Numbered from the stretch's first letter, positions 25,879 through 35,198 are shown. The stretch is DNA of 64,000 bases from Zunongwangia mangrovi (GCF_900112105.1 NZ_FOKV01000001.1:1-64000); one strand, 5' to 3'. Notes: generated by a model not told the origin, from the sequence alone. Made by a program: numbers and translations.

Positions 25879-26568
25879 TTACTTGTTTATTTTTCTAATT
25901 GTTGGTGAACTTACATACCAAAGTACAAAACCGCTCAAAACGGTGACCAGGCCTAATACTGAAAATATTCGCAAAACCCAGTTGTTAAAATCATCCCTGC
26001 CTTCGTAATCCATTGTGTGCGCCATCCATAAAAAATCGAACCAACGCCAATCGCGATGTCTTACTGTTTTAAAACTTCCATTTGTTGCAGAAATATAAGC
26101 TTTTAGATTCTCTGGATTTTTGTAAGAAACTACATAAGCCGGTAACTCTCCTCCTCGATATTCGTGATGTTTCCCGGTCTTCGTTATCAACTTCACCTTC
26201 TTGATCTTAAGCTCATCTTTTATTCTGCTATTTGCAATCGCTACAGCCATTTCTTCTGAAATATGCTGAATCTTTTCACCCGATCTTGCATGAAATAATT
26301 GCTCGCTATTCACCCAATAATAAGGCGCGCCTGCAATCTCTTTTATTTCTACTGAAGAAACCGAAGGCACCAGATCAATCGGATTTAAAAGCTCAGAAAA
26401 TGCGGTTTCCTGATATTCTTTTTTAAAATGATCCCCATGAATTTCATCCAGATCTGTCCAGCTAAAATATAAACCACCCAGCGTCCACATGATAAACTGA
26501 ATTCCTATAAAAAGACCCAAATATCGGTGCGTTTTCCTAATTTTTAAAGCTGTTTTACGTTTTATCAT
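25879..26568 (-). CDS. PepSY-domain membrane protein
   Basis: The 229-residue protein has a first membrane helix at about 17-36 after KIRKTHRYLGLFIGIQF, a periplasmic middle part with a PepSY-like fold (EEMAVAIANSRI and later YVVSYKN), and a second helix near 190-215 (VLGLVTVLSGFVLWYV). The RKTHRYLG opening is typical of PepSY-associated membrane proteins, some of which act in metal or siderophore reduction. The real function is unknown. It lies between cusB and the DUF3347 lipoprotein gene, with gaps of about 20 bases on both sides, so it belongs to the operon. Confidence 0.78.
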   Translation of the reverse strand: MIKRKTALKIRKTHRYLGLFIGIQFIMWTLGGLYFSWTDLDEIHGDHFKKEYQETAFSELLNPIDLVPSVSSVEIKEIAGAPYYWVNSEQLFHARSGEKIQHISEEMAVAIANSRIKDELKIKKVKLITKTGKHHEYRGGELPAYVVSYKNPENLKAYISATNGSFKTVRHRDWRWFDFLWMAHTMDYEGRDDFNNWVLRIFSVLGLVTVLSGFVLWYVSSPTIRKINK

Positions 26569-26585
26569 GCTGTTTTCTTCCAGGT

Positions 26586-28277
26586 TTAATTTAGCGTTTC
26601 TAAAGTTTCACCACAAGTCATCATCTGCTCTCCAAAATATGGATTTCTAATTTCTTTATTTCTACTTAGCCAGGTTGCACCTTTGTTGTTGTTCGCCATT
26701 GGGCAACGCTGAATATAAATCTCCTCAATTTCATCGAAATTCGATACCAACGCGATCATATTTTGTGAAAGCGCAATAAAATTCTCTCGTTGTGTCTCTA
26801 TATCTTCTGCAGCACTTATCGCTTTAAATTTATCCTGAATCACTTTAAAATGAGCTATCAGCATTTTATTCAATTCCGCAGTCTTAATATTTTTGATTTT
26901 TGCTGAAGCTTTTTTCGCCGCCTGCATTGCTGAAGTGGCATCGCTATCCACAAGATCATCTTTCAACTGTAAATAATCCTGAATTACCGGTTGAAGTGCC
27001 GACTGGAAAGTTTTTGGCAAACTCATTTCCATCGTCATAGATTCATTGTTATTATCAACCGCATTCCGACTCATCATCGATTTTTTCCCCTGAAGTTGTG
27101 CCGCAGCATCTACCGTAAAAGTCCCGTTTGTAACAACCTCATCACCTTCTGCCAAACCTTCTAAAATTTGGTAAGAATCGCCAATTTCACTGCCTAATTT
27201 CACTTCTTTCATTTCAAATTGCGGTGTATTGGGATCTGTTTTTAAATACACCACAGATCGTTCTCCCGTCCACATCACCGCAGATTTTGGGATACTTATT
27301 TGCGAAGCTTCCGTAGCTTCTAACTCAACCTCAGCCTGCACAAACATTCCCGGTTTTAATTTTCCGTCTCGATTATCTAAAACCACGCGAACCTCTGTAG
27401 TTCTGGCAGAATTATCTAAAATAGGATCTATAAAATCAATAGTTCCGCTAAAACTTTCATCTGCAAAAGCATTGACCGAGATTTGAAGTTTTTGACCTTC
27501 TTTTAAATTAGACAATTGCTGCTCGTAAGCATCGAAAACCGCCCATACTTTGGTAAGATTTGCGACTTTATACAAAGCTTCTCCACGATTTACATAATCA
27601 CCTTCGTTTACCATTTTTTCAGTCACCGTACCCGAATTTGAAGCAAAAACAGGAAAATTCTCATTTACTTTTCCGCTTTCTTCGATGGCATTGATCTGCG
27701 AATCACTCAATTTCCAATTTTTAAGCTTGTTTCTCACCGCCTGGTACAATTTAGGCTGAGATTCTTTTAGTTTCAAAGCCGTTAACAGTTCCTGCTGCGC
27801 AGCAACCAGTTCAGGTGAATAAATTGTTGCCAGAATTTGACCAATCTTAACCTGCTCACCTGTGGTATTGATAAAAAGCTGTTCAATTCTCCCTGCGAAA
27901 TAAGAGGATTGCACCGCATTTAATTCTTCATTCGCTTCTAAAGTTCCAGAAAGATTAATTGATTTATCGGTATTAGAAGTTCCAACAATGCTTGTTTGAA
28001 TATTCGCGAGTTTCATCGCATTCTCTGTCATCGTAAAACCTGCAATAGTTGCATCACTTTGATCTGCCGGGATCAACTCCATGCCGCAAATAGGGCAATC
28101 GCCAGGTTCAGTCTGCATGATCTGTGGATGCATAGAACATGTCCACATCGTATCTTCTGCAGCATCGTGTTCAGCATGCGTCTCTTCGGTTTGATTGTCA
28201 CTTCCGCTAAAAACCAAATAGCCAACAAAAAGGCCAATGATCAAAGCCAAACCTGTGTATATAATTGTTTTTTTCAT
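26586..28277 (-). CDS. cusB: CusB-type RND adaptor with HMBD head and DUF3347 tail
   Basis: This periplasmic adaptor links the inner-membrane RND pump to the outer-membrane channel. The 563 residues run: membrane anchor (about 5-23), His/Asp-rich linker, heavy-metal-binding module (WTCSMHPQI ... CPICGMELIP, 45-70), adaptor core with barrel-sandwich and beta-barrel regions (about 90-385), then a DUF3347 domain (about 415-563) with CPMANNNKGATW and NPYFGEQMMTCG. Escherichia coli CusB is about 400 residues and lacks both extra modules. The gene is separated from the tolC-like gene by 121 bases that contain a dispersed repeat, and is tightly followed by the PepSY gene. Confidence 0.9.
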   Translation of the reverse strand: MKKTIIYTGLALIIGLFVGYLVFSGSDNQTEETHAEHDAAEDTMWTCSMHPQIMQTEPGDCPICGMELIPADQSDATIAGFTMTENAMKLANIQTSIVGTSNTDKSINLSGTLEANEELNAVQSSYFAGRIEQLFINTTGEQVKIGQILATIYSPELVAAQQELLTALKLKESQPKLYQAVRNKLKNWKLSDSQINAIEESGKVNENFPVFASNSGTVTEKMVNEGDYVNRGEALYKVANLTKVWAVFDAYEQQLSNLKEGQKLQISVNAFADESFSGTIDFIDPILDNSARTTEVRVVLDNRDGKLKPGMFVQAEVELEATEASQISIPKSAVMWTGERSVVYLKTDPNTPQFEMKEVKLGSEIGDSYQILEGLAEGDEVVTNGTFTVDAAAQLQGKKSMMSRNAVDNNNESMTMEMSLPKTFQSALQPVIQDYLQLKDDLVDSDATSAMQAAKKASAKIKNIKTAELNKMLIAHFKVIQDKFKAISAAEDIETQRENFIALSQNMIALVSNFDEIEEIYIQRCPMANNNKGATWLSRNKEIRNPYFGEQMMTCGETLETLN

Positions 28278-28290
28278 AATCGTTTTTGTA

Positions 28291-28321
28291 GCTTTTAGCT
28301 ATCAGCTTTCAGCCATTAGCT
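28291..28321. repeat. dispersed intergenic repeat, copy A
   Basis: The sequence begins GCTTTTAGCTATCAGCTTTC and repeats AGCT-like units. It matches copy B at 29652-29682 at all but a few positions. Both lie beside the tolC-like gene. The flanking text (CTCAATTCTAACT near 28380) is also shared with the other intergenic gap. Confidence 0.6.
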
Positions 28322-28398
28322 TAAAAAAATCAAATCTATTTTCTATTCTCTATATTCTCTTTTCTATCTGCTAAATACTCAATTCTAACTACTCCCTA

Positions 28399-29634
28399 CT
28401 ATTCCACCAAATACTGAATCATCGCCGTTTGCTGAAAATAATTACTTAGCGCTTCGGCCAATCTCATTTGATAATCTAATTGCATTGCCTGAATATCCAG
28501 CACATCTCTAAAATCTAAACTTTCACTTTCGTAACTGCGCATCAAAATATCTTCCGCATCTTTTGTCAACCCAATATTACGAAGTTGAATTTCTACAGAA
28601 TTGCGAGCTGAATTCCGCATTTCAATTGCATTAAACAAACTACTTTCCAGTTCATTTAAACGCTGACTTTTATTTGCTGAAATTTGCTTTTTCCGCAATT
28701 CATTCTGTGCAGAAACCGAAGAGTATTTATTATTAAAAATCGGAATCGAAAGCGATACCTTTGGCATCACAATATCTTTCCCATTATCGGGAATTGCCAT
28801 ATCGGTACGCGTCCCAACATTAATATAATCTACACCTAAACCAAATTTCGGAGCCGATTCTTTTTGATTTATGGCTTCGGCAAAATCAACACTCTCCAGA
28901 CTTTCATCAAATTTGGATAATTCTGGATGAACTTTTATTTCTGAAATATTTATTTCTTCTGAAGGCAACTCCAGCGTATCCACAAGCTCAACTAAAGCAT
29001 TATTTTCTCTATTCAGCAATCGATTAAAAGCCACTTTTCCGGCATTTAATTGACTTTCCAGATTTACCTGCTGATCTCTCAACTTATTTTGACGCATTTG
29101 CAGCTGAAGCACATCCACAGCGCTGGCTTTCCCTACTTCTACTCCGTTTAGCGCCAGTTCTTCATAAATTTTCAATAACTCAATATTTCCCTGAATTACT
29201 TTAATTTTTTCCTGAATTTCATACAACTGAAAATAGCTCTTAGAAACCGATAATCTTAACTTGCGCAAAGCGATATCGACCTCAATATTATCTTCTTCAG
29301 CTAATGCGCTGGCATAATTTTGCCTCGCTGAAATCGTCCCAAACCAAGGAAACATTTGCTTCACGGAGAATTTGGCTTGCTGCGGCCCGGTTCTGGTTTC
29401 GGGTTCACTCACAAAATAACCTGCAGCAAATTCGGTATTCGGCAACGTGTTTACCGCATTGATCTGCTCTTTAGAAATATCATATTTCGCTAGCAAAGCA
29501 TCGATCGCCGGACTATTATCCTGCGCTTCTAAAATGTAGTTTTCCAGTTGCTGAGCATTCGTAGCAAAAGAAAATAACATCACCCAAATTGGTAATATTT
29601 TATATGTTTTCTTTATTATTAGTTTACAGTTCAC
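28399..29634 (-). CDS. TolC-family outer-membrane efflux protein (CusC-like)
   Basis: The 411-residue protein starts with a signal peptide (ILPIWVMLFSFATNAQ). It shows the long amphipathic coiled-coil helices of TolC/CusC proteins in two halves (ALRKLRLSVSKSYFQLYEIQ near residue 125 and IEMRNSARNSVEIQLRNIGL near 340). It forms the outer-membrane exit duct of the copper pump. It lies between cusA and cusB, a common Bacteroidota order. The gaps on both sides are unusually wide for this operon (165 and 121 bases) and carry related repeats. Confidence 0.88.
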   Translation of the reverse strand: MNCKLIIKKTYKILPIWVMLFSFATNAQQLENYILEAQDNSPAIDALLAKYDISKEQINAVNTLPNTEFAAGYFVSEPETRTGPQQAKFSVKQMFPWFGTISARQNYASALAEEDNIEVDIALRKLRLSVSKSYFQLYEIQEKIKVIQGNIELLKIYEELALNGVEVGKASAVDVLQLQMRQNKLRDQQVNLESQLNAGKVAFNRLLNRENNALVELVDTLELPSEEINISEIKVHPELSKFDESLESVDFAEAINQKESAPKFGLGVDYINVGTRTDMAIPDNGKDIVMPKVSLSIPIFNNKYSSVSAQNELRKKQISANKSQRLNELESSLFNAIEMRNSARNSVEIQLRNIGLTKDAEDILMRSYESESLDFRDVLDIQAMQLDYQMRLAEALSNYFQQTAMIQYLVE

Positions 29635-29651
29635 GGTTTACAATTTATTTT

Positions 29652-29682
29652 GCTCTTAGCTGACAGCTTTCAGCGATTAGCT
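29652..29682. repeat. dispersed intergenic repeat, copy B
   Basis: The sequence begins GCTCTTAGCTGACAGCTTTC and matches copy A (28291-28321). It lies in the 164-base gap between cusA and the tolC-like gene; the rest of that gap is A/T-rich and shows no gene. Confidence 0.6.
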
Positions 29683-29798
29683 TGTTTTAATTTTTCATTT
29701 AAAGTTTTGTTTCCTATTCCAATCATAAAAACGTATCTCAAACCTGTCGTCATTTCCCTGTCTATCTTCTATTTTCTAACAGCGAAGCGGTCTCAATT

Positions 29799-32700
29799 CT
29801 AACTTCTCATTACTTTTCTCAACTTCAACTCCTTCTTCCAACAAAACAATACCGGCACCACAAAAAGTGTGATCAAAGCGATTAACATTCCACCGAAACT
29901 TGGTATCGCCATTGGGATCATAATATCGCTTCCACGTCCCGTACTTGTTAGCACCGGCAACAATGCCAAAATGGTCGTTGCCGTGGTCATTAAACAGGGT
30001 CTGATTCTTTTTTCACCAGCTTCAACCACAGAAGCTCGAATGGCTTTTATCGTATCGGGTTCATTTTTACCGAAAGTTTGTGTTAGATATGTCGCCATCA
30101 CCACACCATCATCTGTCGCAATCCCGAAAAGTGCAATAAATCCAACCCAAACCGCAACACTTAAATTGATGGTATGCATTTGGAATAGATCTCGAAGATT
30201 TTCACCAAACAGGCTGAAATTTAAAAACCAATCCTGCCCGTAAAGCCAGATCATTATAAATCCTCCTCCAAAAGCTACCGCAATCCCGGTGAACACAATA
30301 AAGGATGTGGTAACCGATTTAAACTGAAAATACAGAATCATAAAAATGATGAGCAGCGCCAGTGGAACCACGATCGATAAAGTCTTCGCAGCACGAACCT
30401 GATTTTCGTAATTCCCAGTAAATTCATAATTAATGCCCTGCGGAACTTCTAATTCACCTGAATCTATTTTATGCTGAATAGTTCGCTGTGCATTTTCAAC
30501 CACATCAACTTCAGCAAAACCATCCATTTTATCAAAAAGCACATAACCAATTAAAAAAGTGTCTTCACTTTTTATTACCTGCGGCCCTTGTTCATAACGA
30601 ATTTCCACCAGCTCATTTAAAGGAACAGGCGTACCGTTTTCTACCGGAACATAAATATCTTTAAGATCCTCTGGTGAATCGCGAAGCTCTCTTGGATATC
30701 TTACTCTAACCGAATATCGCTCTCGACCTTCAACCGTCTGACTTAACATTTTTCCGCCAACGGCAACTTCCAAAACTTCCTGAACATCACTTACTGAAAT
30801 TCCATATCTGGCTAATCGATCGCGTTTAATATCCATTAGCAAATAGGGTTTCCCTACGATTCGATCAGCAAAAACGGCTTCATCTTTTACGCCTTCAGCT
30901 TGTTTTAGGATTTCTTCGAGCTTCATCCCAAAAGCTTCAATTTGTTTTAAATCCTGTCCGCTTACTTTTATCCCCATAGGCGCACGCATCCCGGTTTGTA
31001 ACATCACCAACCGTGTTTCGATAGGTTGCAGTTTTGGCGCAGAGGTGATTCCAGGTAATTTTGTAGCTGCTGAAATTTCATTCCAAATATCATCTGGTGA
31101 GCTTATCGCAGGTCGCCAATTTCTAAAGTACTCGCCATCATCATCTGGAATTAATTGTTCTCTACTAATTTTATAGCTTGAATTTATCGAATATGGGATC
31201 TCATTTTCAGTAAAACGTGCACTTCCATCGATAGCGAGCTTTTTATTTTTCAGTATAAAAAAACCATCGTTATCAACCTTGTAACGTTGACGTTTCCCGT
31301 TCTCGTTCAGCATATATTCAGATTTATACTGAATGATATTTTCGTACATACTGAGCGGTGCAGGATCTAAAGCCGACTCGGTTCTACCTGCTTTTCCCAC
31401 CACCGTTTCAACTTCAGGAATACTGGCCACCGCCATATCCAATTGCTGTAAGATTCTCTTATTTTCAGCAACTCCTGCATGAGGCATCGAGGTTGGCATC
31501 AGCAAAAATGAACCTTCATTAAGCGAAGGCATAAATTCTTCGCCCGTGTTTCGCATAATCGAGAATCCTGCAATGATGATGGCCAGTGGAAAAACAAGGA
31601 ATAAAATCTTATTTGCTAATGCCCAATGTAAGATTCGGGTATAATTGCTTTTGAAAAGATTGAAAACGAACAATAAACCAAAACAAATGATCGCCACCAT
31701 GATCACATTCCAAATGATCGAAGTATCTAAACCAAGTGGTCTCCAAAAAACAGCCAGCATAAATACAATAGCGGTCGCAATAATGCCAACCACAAGCCAG
31801 TTATGTTGATTTTCTGAAGTGATTTCTTGCGCCTTTAAAATTCCGGCTACTCCTAAACCTATCAACACTAAGCCTATCCAGAATCCGTAAAAAATCATTG
31901 CAATTCCGGCCAATATCAATATTCCCTGAATAGCTAAATTGAAATTTTTCCGAAGTGTTCTTTTTCTGAAAATACTTGCCGCAAATGGCGGAATTAAAAA
32001 TAGTGCAACAATGATCGAAGCGGTAAGCGCCATGGTTTTTGTGAAAGCCAGCGGGCGGAATAATTTCCCTTCAGCACCTACCATCGTAAACACCGGAATA
32101 AAACTAATTATCGTTGTTAATACTGCTGTGATAATTGCACCAGAAACCTCAGCCGTTGCATTATAAACCACCGTGTTTGTTGGTAAATCTGCTTCGTTTT
32201 CATCTAAATGCCGAATAATATTTTCTGAAAGGATCACCCCAACATCGACCATCGTCCCAATAGCAATCGCAATTCCTGAAAGTGCCACAATATTAGCATC
32301 GACATTAAAGAATTTCATCCCGATAAATACCATTAACACCGCGACAGGAAGCAATCCTGAAATAAGAATAGAGGCTCGAAGATTAAACACCATGATCACT
32401 ATCACAAAAACGGTGATCAAAATCTCTAAACTCAGTGCTTCGTTTAAAGTTCCTAAAGTCTCATGAATCAGTTCAGATCGATCATAAAAAGGTACGATCG
32501 TAAGTTGTGAAGTGGTGCCATCGGATAGTTCTTTAGAAGGCAAACCACCACTTATAGAAGCAATTTTATCTTTCACATTATTGATCACCTCCATTGGGTT
32601 AGCGCCATCACGAGCAACCACCACTCCGCCTACAACCTCAGCGCCTTCTTTATCTAAGATGCCGCGTCTGGCTGCAGGGCCTAACGAAACTTTTGCTACA

Positions 32701-33533
32701 TCGCTAACTTTTAGTGCCGCAAAATCTTTGGAAGAAACAACGGCTTTTTCGATGTCTTCAATAGATTTTACGTAGCCAAGACCACGCACTAAATATTCTG
32801 CCTGATTGATCTCTAAAGTTTGCGCTCCAATCTCACGATTACTTTCTTTTACCGCTTTAACGACATCTTGCAAACTAACATTATACTGGCGCATCTTTTC
32901 AGGGTTTACATCGATTTGATATTCCTGAACATAACCGCCAATCGAAGCAACTTCTGAAACGCCACCGGCACCAGAAAGAGCGTATTTCACGTAAAAATCC
33001 TGGATACTTCGTAATTCCTGAAGATCCCAGCCACCGGTTACATTCCCATCTTTATCGCGACCTTCTAAAGTATACCAGTAAATTTGACCTAAAGCCGTAG
33101 CATCTGGCCCTAAAGATGGATTTACGCCATCGGGCAGCAATCCGCCTGGTAATGAGTTTAATTTTTCCAGGATTCGGCTTCGACTCCAATAGAATTCAAT
33201 ATCCTCTTCAAAAATGATATAGATACTGGAGAAACCAAACATCGAAGAACTCCGGATAGTTTTCACCCCGGGAATTCCCAGTAACGAAGTGGTAAGTGGA
33301 TAGGTGATTTGATCTTCGATATCTTGCGGCGAACGACCTTCCCACTTTGTAAAAACTATCTGCTGATTTTCACCAATATCGGGAATCGCATCTACCGCCA
33401 CCGGATCGCGTGGCAACCATCCTGTATCCCAATTAAAAGGCGCATTTACCACTCCCCATCCTACCAAAACCACAAGTAGGATTACGGCAACCAGTTTGTT
33501 TTCTATTAAAAATTTAATGCTTTTATTCAGCAT
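29799..33533 (-). CDS. cusA: CusA/CzcA-family heavy-metal RND efflux pump
   Basis: This 1244-residue inner-membrane proton-driven pump has the RND pattern: porter regions between TM1 and TM2 and between TM7 and TM8, and TM4 with acidic residues (GTMVDVGVILSENI, about 425-438). The stretch IETRLVMLQTGMRAPMGIKV resembles the metal-binding part of CusA, so Cu/Ag rather than Zn/Co is likely. Escherichia coli CusA has 1047 residues; much of the surplus here is a hydrophobic insert at about 520-630 with three or four extra membrane segments, plus extra residues in the second porter loop. Its partners are the tolC-like gene and cusB downstream. Confidence 0.92.
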   Translation of the reverse strand: MLNKSIKFLIENKLVAVILLVVLVGWGVVNAPFNWDTGWLPRDPVAVDAIPDIGENQQIVFTKWEGRSPQDIEDQITYPLTTSLLGIPGVKTIRSSSMFGFSSIYIIFEEDIEFYWSRSRILEKLNSLPGGLLPDGVNPSLGPDATALGQIYWYTLEGRDKDGNVTGGWDLQELRSIQDFYVKYALSGAGGVSEVASIGGYVQEYQIDVNPEKMRQYNVSLQDVVKAVKESNREIGAQTLEINQAEYLVRGLGYVKSIEDIEKAVVSSKDFAALKVSDVAKVSLGPAARRGILDKEGAEVVGGVVVARDGANPMEVINNVKDKIASISGGLPSKELSDGTTSQLTIVPFYDRSELIHETLGTLNEALSLEILITVFVIVIMVFNLRASILISGLLPVAVLMVFIGMKFFNVDANIVALSGIAIAIGTMVDVGVILSENIIRHLDENEADLPTNTVVYNATAEVSGAIITAVLTTIISFIPVFTMVGAEGKLFRPLAFTKTMALTASIIVALFLIPPFAASIFRKRTLRKNFNLAIQGILILAGIAMIFYGFWIGLVLIGLGVAGILKAQEITSENQHNWLVVGIIATAIVFMLAVFWRPLGLDTSIIWNVIMVAIICFGLLFVFNLFKSNYTRILHWALANKILFLVFPLAIIIAGFSIMRNTGEEFMPSLNEGSFLLMPTSMPHAGVAENKRILQQLDMAVASIPEVETVVGKAGRTESALDPAPLSMYENIIQYKSEYMLNENGKRQRYKVDNDGFFILKNKKLAIDGSARFTENEIPYSINSSYKISREQLIPDDDGEYFRNWRPAISSPDDIWNEISAATKLPGITSAPKLQPIETRLVMLQTGMRAPMGIKVSGQDLKQIEAFGMKLEEILKQAEGVKDEAVFADRIVGKPYLLMDIKRDRLARYGISVSDVQEVLEVAVGGKMLSQTVEGRERYSVRVRYPRELRDSPEDLKDIYVPVENGTPVPLNELVEIRYEQGPQVIKSEDTFLIGYVLFDKMDGFAEVDVVENAQRTIQHKIDSGELEVPQGINYEFTGNYENQVRAAKTLSIVVPLALLIIFMILYFQFKSVTTSFIVFTGIAVAFGGGFIMIWLYGQDWFLNFSLFGENLRDLFQMHTINLSVAVWVGFIALFGIATDDGVVMATYLTQTFGKNEPDTIKAIRASVVEAGEKRIRPCLMTTATTILALLPVLTSTGRGSDIMIPMAIPSFGGMLIALITLFVVPVLFCWKKELKLRKVMRS

Positions 33534-33648
33534 AAAAAGAAATATTTGATCTTAAAAACACATAATTTCAGCTTTGAGCCTAACCTAAAAAAAGGCATAG
33601 CAAAATCATCGAAACTTGATTAAGCTTCGACATTGAAATATGTTTAGA

Positions 33649-34062
33649 TCAAATAAGGAACACCTGATCCTGCAACTGTATATCGCAGACCAGTTTTGGC
33701 GGGGAATAATCTTTAAAAGGAATAAAATCTGGCTCTGAAACCTCGAAAACCTGAAGGTAAAAATAGACAAAACCAGTGATAAATAATTGCTGCTGAAAAT
33801 CGAGATTATTGAAGTTCTGCTTCAGTTCGTCCTGACCTTTAACTTCTACTTTCTTATTGGTACAGCAGGGTTCTTTTGTAATGGAAGCTTCAGCTGAAGT
33901 TGCTGAATTCATTTCCATTCCGCAGGTCTTTGCTTTTGTAAAAATGGCGCTATCCACAAGGAAATTTCCGCAGAAATGCTGATCTACCGTAAAAGATAAG
34001 GTAGAAAAAAGCACTAAAACGGCTAAAGTGGAAGCGAATATTTTAGCAAAAACCTTTTTCAT
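33649..34062 (-). CDS. HYC_CC_PP-family small exported protein
   Basis: The 137-residue protein has a signal-like hydrophobic start (FASTLAVLVLFSTLSFTV) and the landmarks that name the HYC_CC_PP family: a His-aromatic-Cys motif (HFCG, 29-32), a double cysteine (66-67) and a Pro-Pro (121-122). Cys47 and Cys126 add to the thiol content. The family is found in Bacteroidota near copper and heavy-metal efflux genes and its function is unknown; metal binding is inferred. As the first gene of the copper island, with the best promoter in the region directly in front, it may respond first to copper. Confidence 0.8.
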   Translation of the reverse strand: MKKVFAKIFASTLAVLVLFSTLSFTVDQHFCGNFLVDSAIFTKAKTCGMEMNSATSAEASITKEPCCTNKKVEVKGQDELKQNFNNLDFQQQLFITGFVYFYLQVFEVSEPDFIPFKDYSPPKLVCDIQLQDQVFLI

Positions 34063-34068
34063 TTATTA

Positions 34069-34098
34069 CAAAAGTAGTCGATAATCGATAATTTACAA
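34069..34098 (-). promoter_or_regulatory. promoter of the copper efflux operon
   Basis: On the minus strand TTG (34098-34096), exactly 19 bases, and TACTTTTG (34076-34069) form a full consensus promoter. The -7 element ends only 6 bases before the HYC_CC_PP start codon, so the transcript would be leaderless or nearly so. Two CGATAAT direct repeats lie between the two elements and could be part of an operator. Confidence 0.7.
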
Positions 34099-34201
34099 CA
34101 AAATAATCTGTAAACTAGCTTAGAACAAGCTAAATAGCTATTCACTCAGCAAAAATAATAGAATAAAGGAGCTTAGAATTTCAAAATTTAGGGAAATTCT
34201 T

Positions 34202-34654
34202 TCAATTTAAGTTCTTTCTTCTTCGGTTGTGCATTCGGTAATAATAAAAAGCGGGTAAAAGCACCAAAATGAACACTGGATGAATTAAAAAACGACGAAC
34301 ATAAAACAGGGCGAGAAAATGTTCGTTTTCAATAGTAAAAACTAAATAGGTAAAAACGCTCCCGGCAATCCCAAAAAGCAATAGAAATAAAACGGCTGAA
34401 AACTTTACAATATTGCGATCTACAAATGCTATCGCGATGATCCCTACGGAAATGAGACTGTTTAGAGTATATCTAAAAAATGTATTCAGAATCAATAATC
34501 CCGGCTTAAACTCTGGAATCTTATCACGCAGGTAATCTGAAGATTTAAAAAAACGAATTAACGGATCGTAGAAAAGACTGCTTTCGTAAAACCGAATGGC
34601 CGCCAGCACGATCACTAAGATCCCGATAAAAATGATTCTATACCTCGCCTTCAT
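34202..34654 (-). CDS. exosortase F system-associated membrane protein
   Basis: The 150-residue protein has four or five membrane segments and a basic C-terminal tail (MHNRRRKNLN). Motifs such as RFYESSLFYDPLIRFF near the N terminus fit the exosortase F-associated family, which is always found next to xrtF. Its start overlaps the end of xrtF by 17 bases. It presumably helps the exosortase; the mechanism is unknown. Confidence 0.82.
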   Translation of the reverse strand: MKARYRIIFIGILVIVLAAIRFYESSLFYDPLIRFFKSSDYLRDKIPEFKPGLLILNTFFRYTLNSLISVGIIAIAFVDRNIVKFSAVLFLLLFGIAGSVFTYLVFTIENEHFLALFYVRRFLIHPVFILVLLPAFYYYRMHNRRRKNLN

Positions 34655-35198
34655 TCTTTTCTAAATTTGCATAGACCCGCACCCAGGAAATCCATAAAAT
34701 AATAACGGTGCCGTAGATAATTAGCGGAAAAATAATTTCGTGCATCAAACTCGCATATTGCGGATATTCGTAAATCCCAATGGTAAGCAAAGCGATTCTA
34801 ATTAAATTCATGGCATAAATAAGTACACTCCCACCCAAAATGTAAAAAATCGTGGTTCTTTTTTTCGCAAAGAAAGACAGGATAAAAGAGACAAAAAGAA
34901 TAATCACACTTATACTGTTACAGCCTTCTACCACGCGGACTAGAAAAGCATCTTCAATAAAAACCTTTATGGCTCTTTCAGTTTCGTGAGCTTCAAGTTT
35001 TGTCGAGTATCCCAGAAATTCCATGACCACTGCACTTTGCCTGCTAACGATATTGGTGAAAAAATCGGGGTAAAATTCAGTTTGAGCTTCAGAATAAATT
35101 AAATAGGAATTATACAACACAGAAAGCAGAAAATAACTTCCGAGGAAAACGGCAATAAACCGAATAACAACGCTATATTTTTTAAAAAGCTGAAGCAA
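34638..35198 (-). CDS. xrtF: exosortase family protein XrtF
   Basis: Exosortases are inner-membrane cysteine transpeptidases that cut sorting signals of exported proteins. This 186-residue protein has the three expected active-site residues in transmembrane context: Cys93 (VVEGCNSISV), Arg134 (AMNLIRIALL) and His153 (LMHEIIFPLI). The order and spacing fit XrtF, the flavobacterial type. It is directly followed by its partner gene. No protein in this window clearly carries a matching C-terminal sorting tail, so its substrates are probably encoded elsewhere. Confidence 0.88.
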   Translation of the reverse strand: MLQLFKKYSVVIRFIAVFLGSYFLLSVLYNSYLIYSEAQTEFYPDFFTNIVSRQSAVVMEFLGYSTKLEAHETERAIKVFIEDAFLVRVVEGCNSISVIILFVSFILSFFAKKRTTIFYILGGSVLIYAMNLIRIALLTIGIYEYPQYASLMHEIIFPLIIYGTVIILWISWVRVYANLEKNEGEV

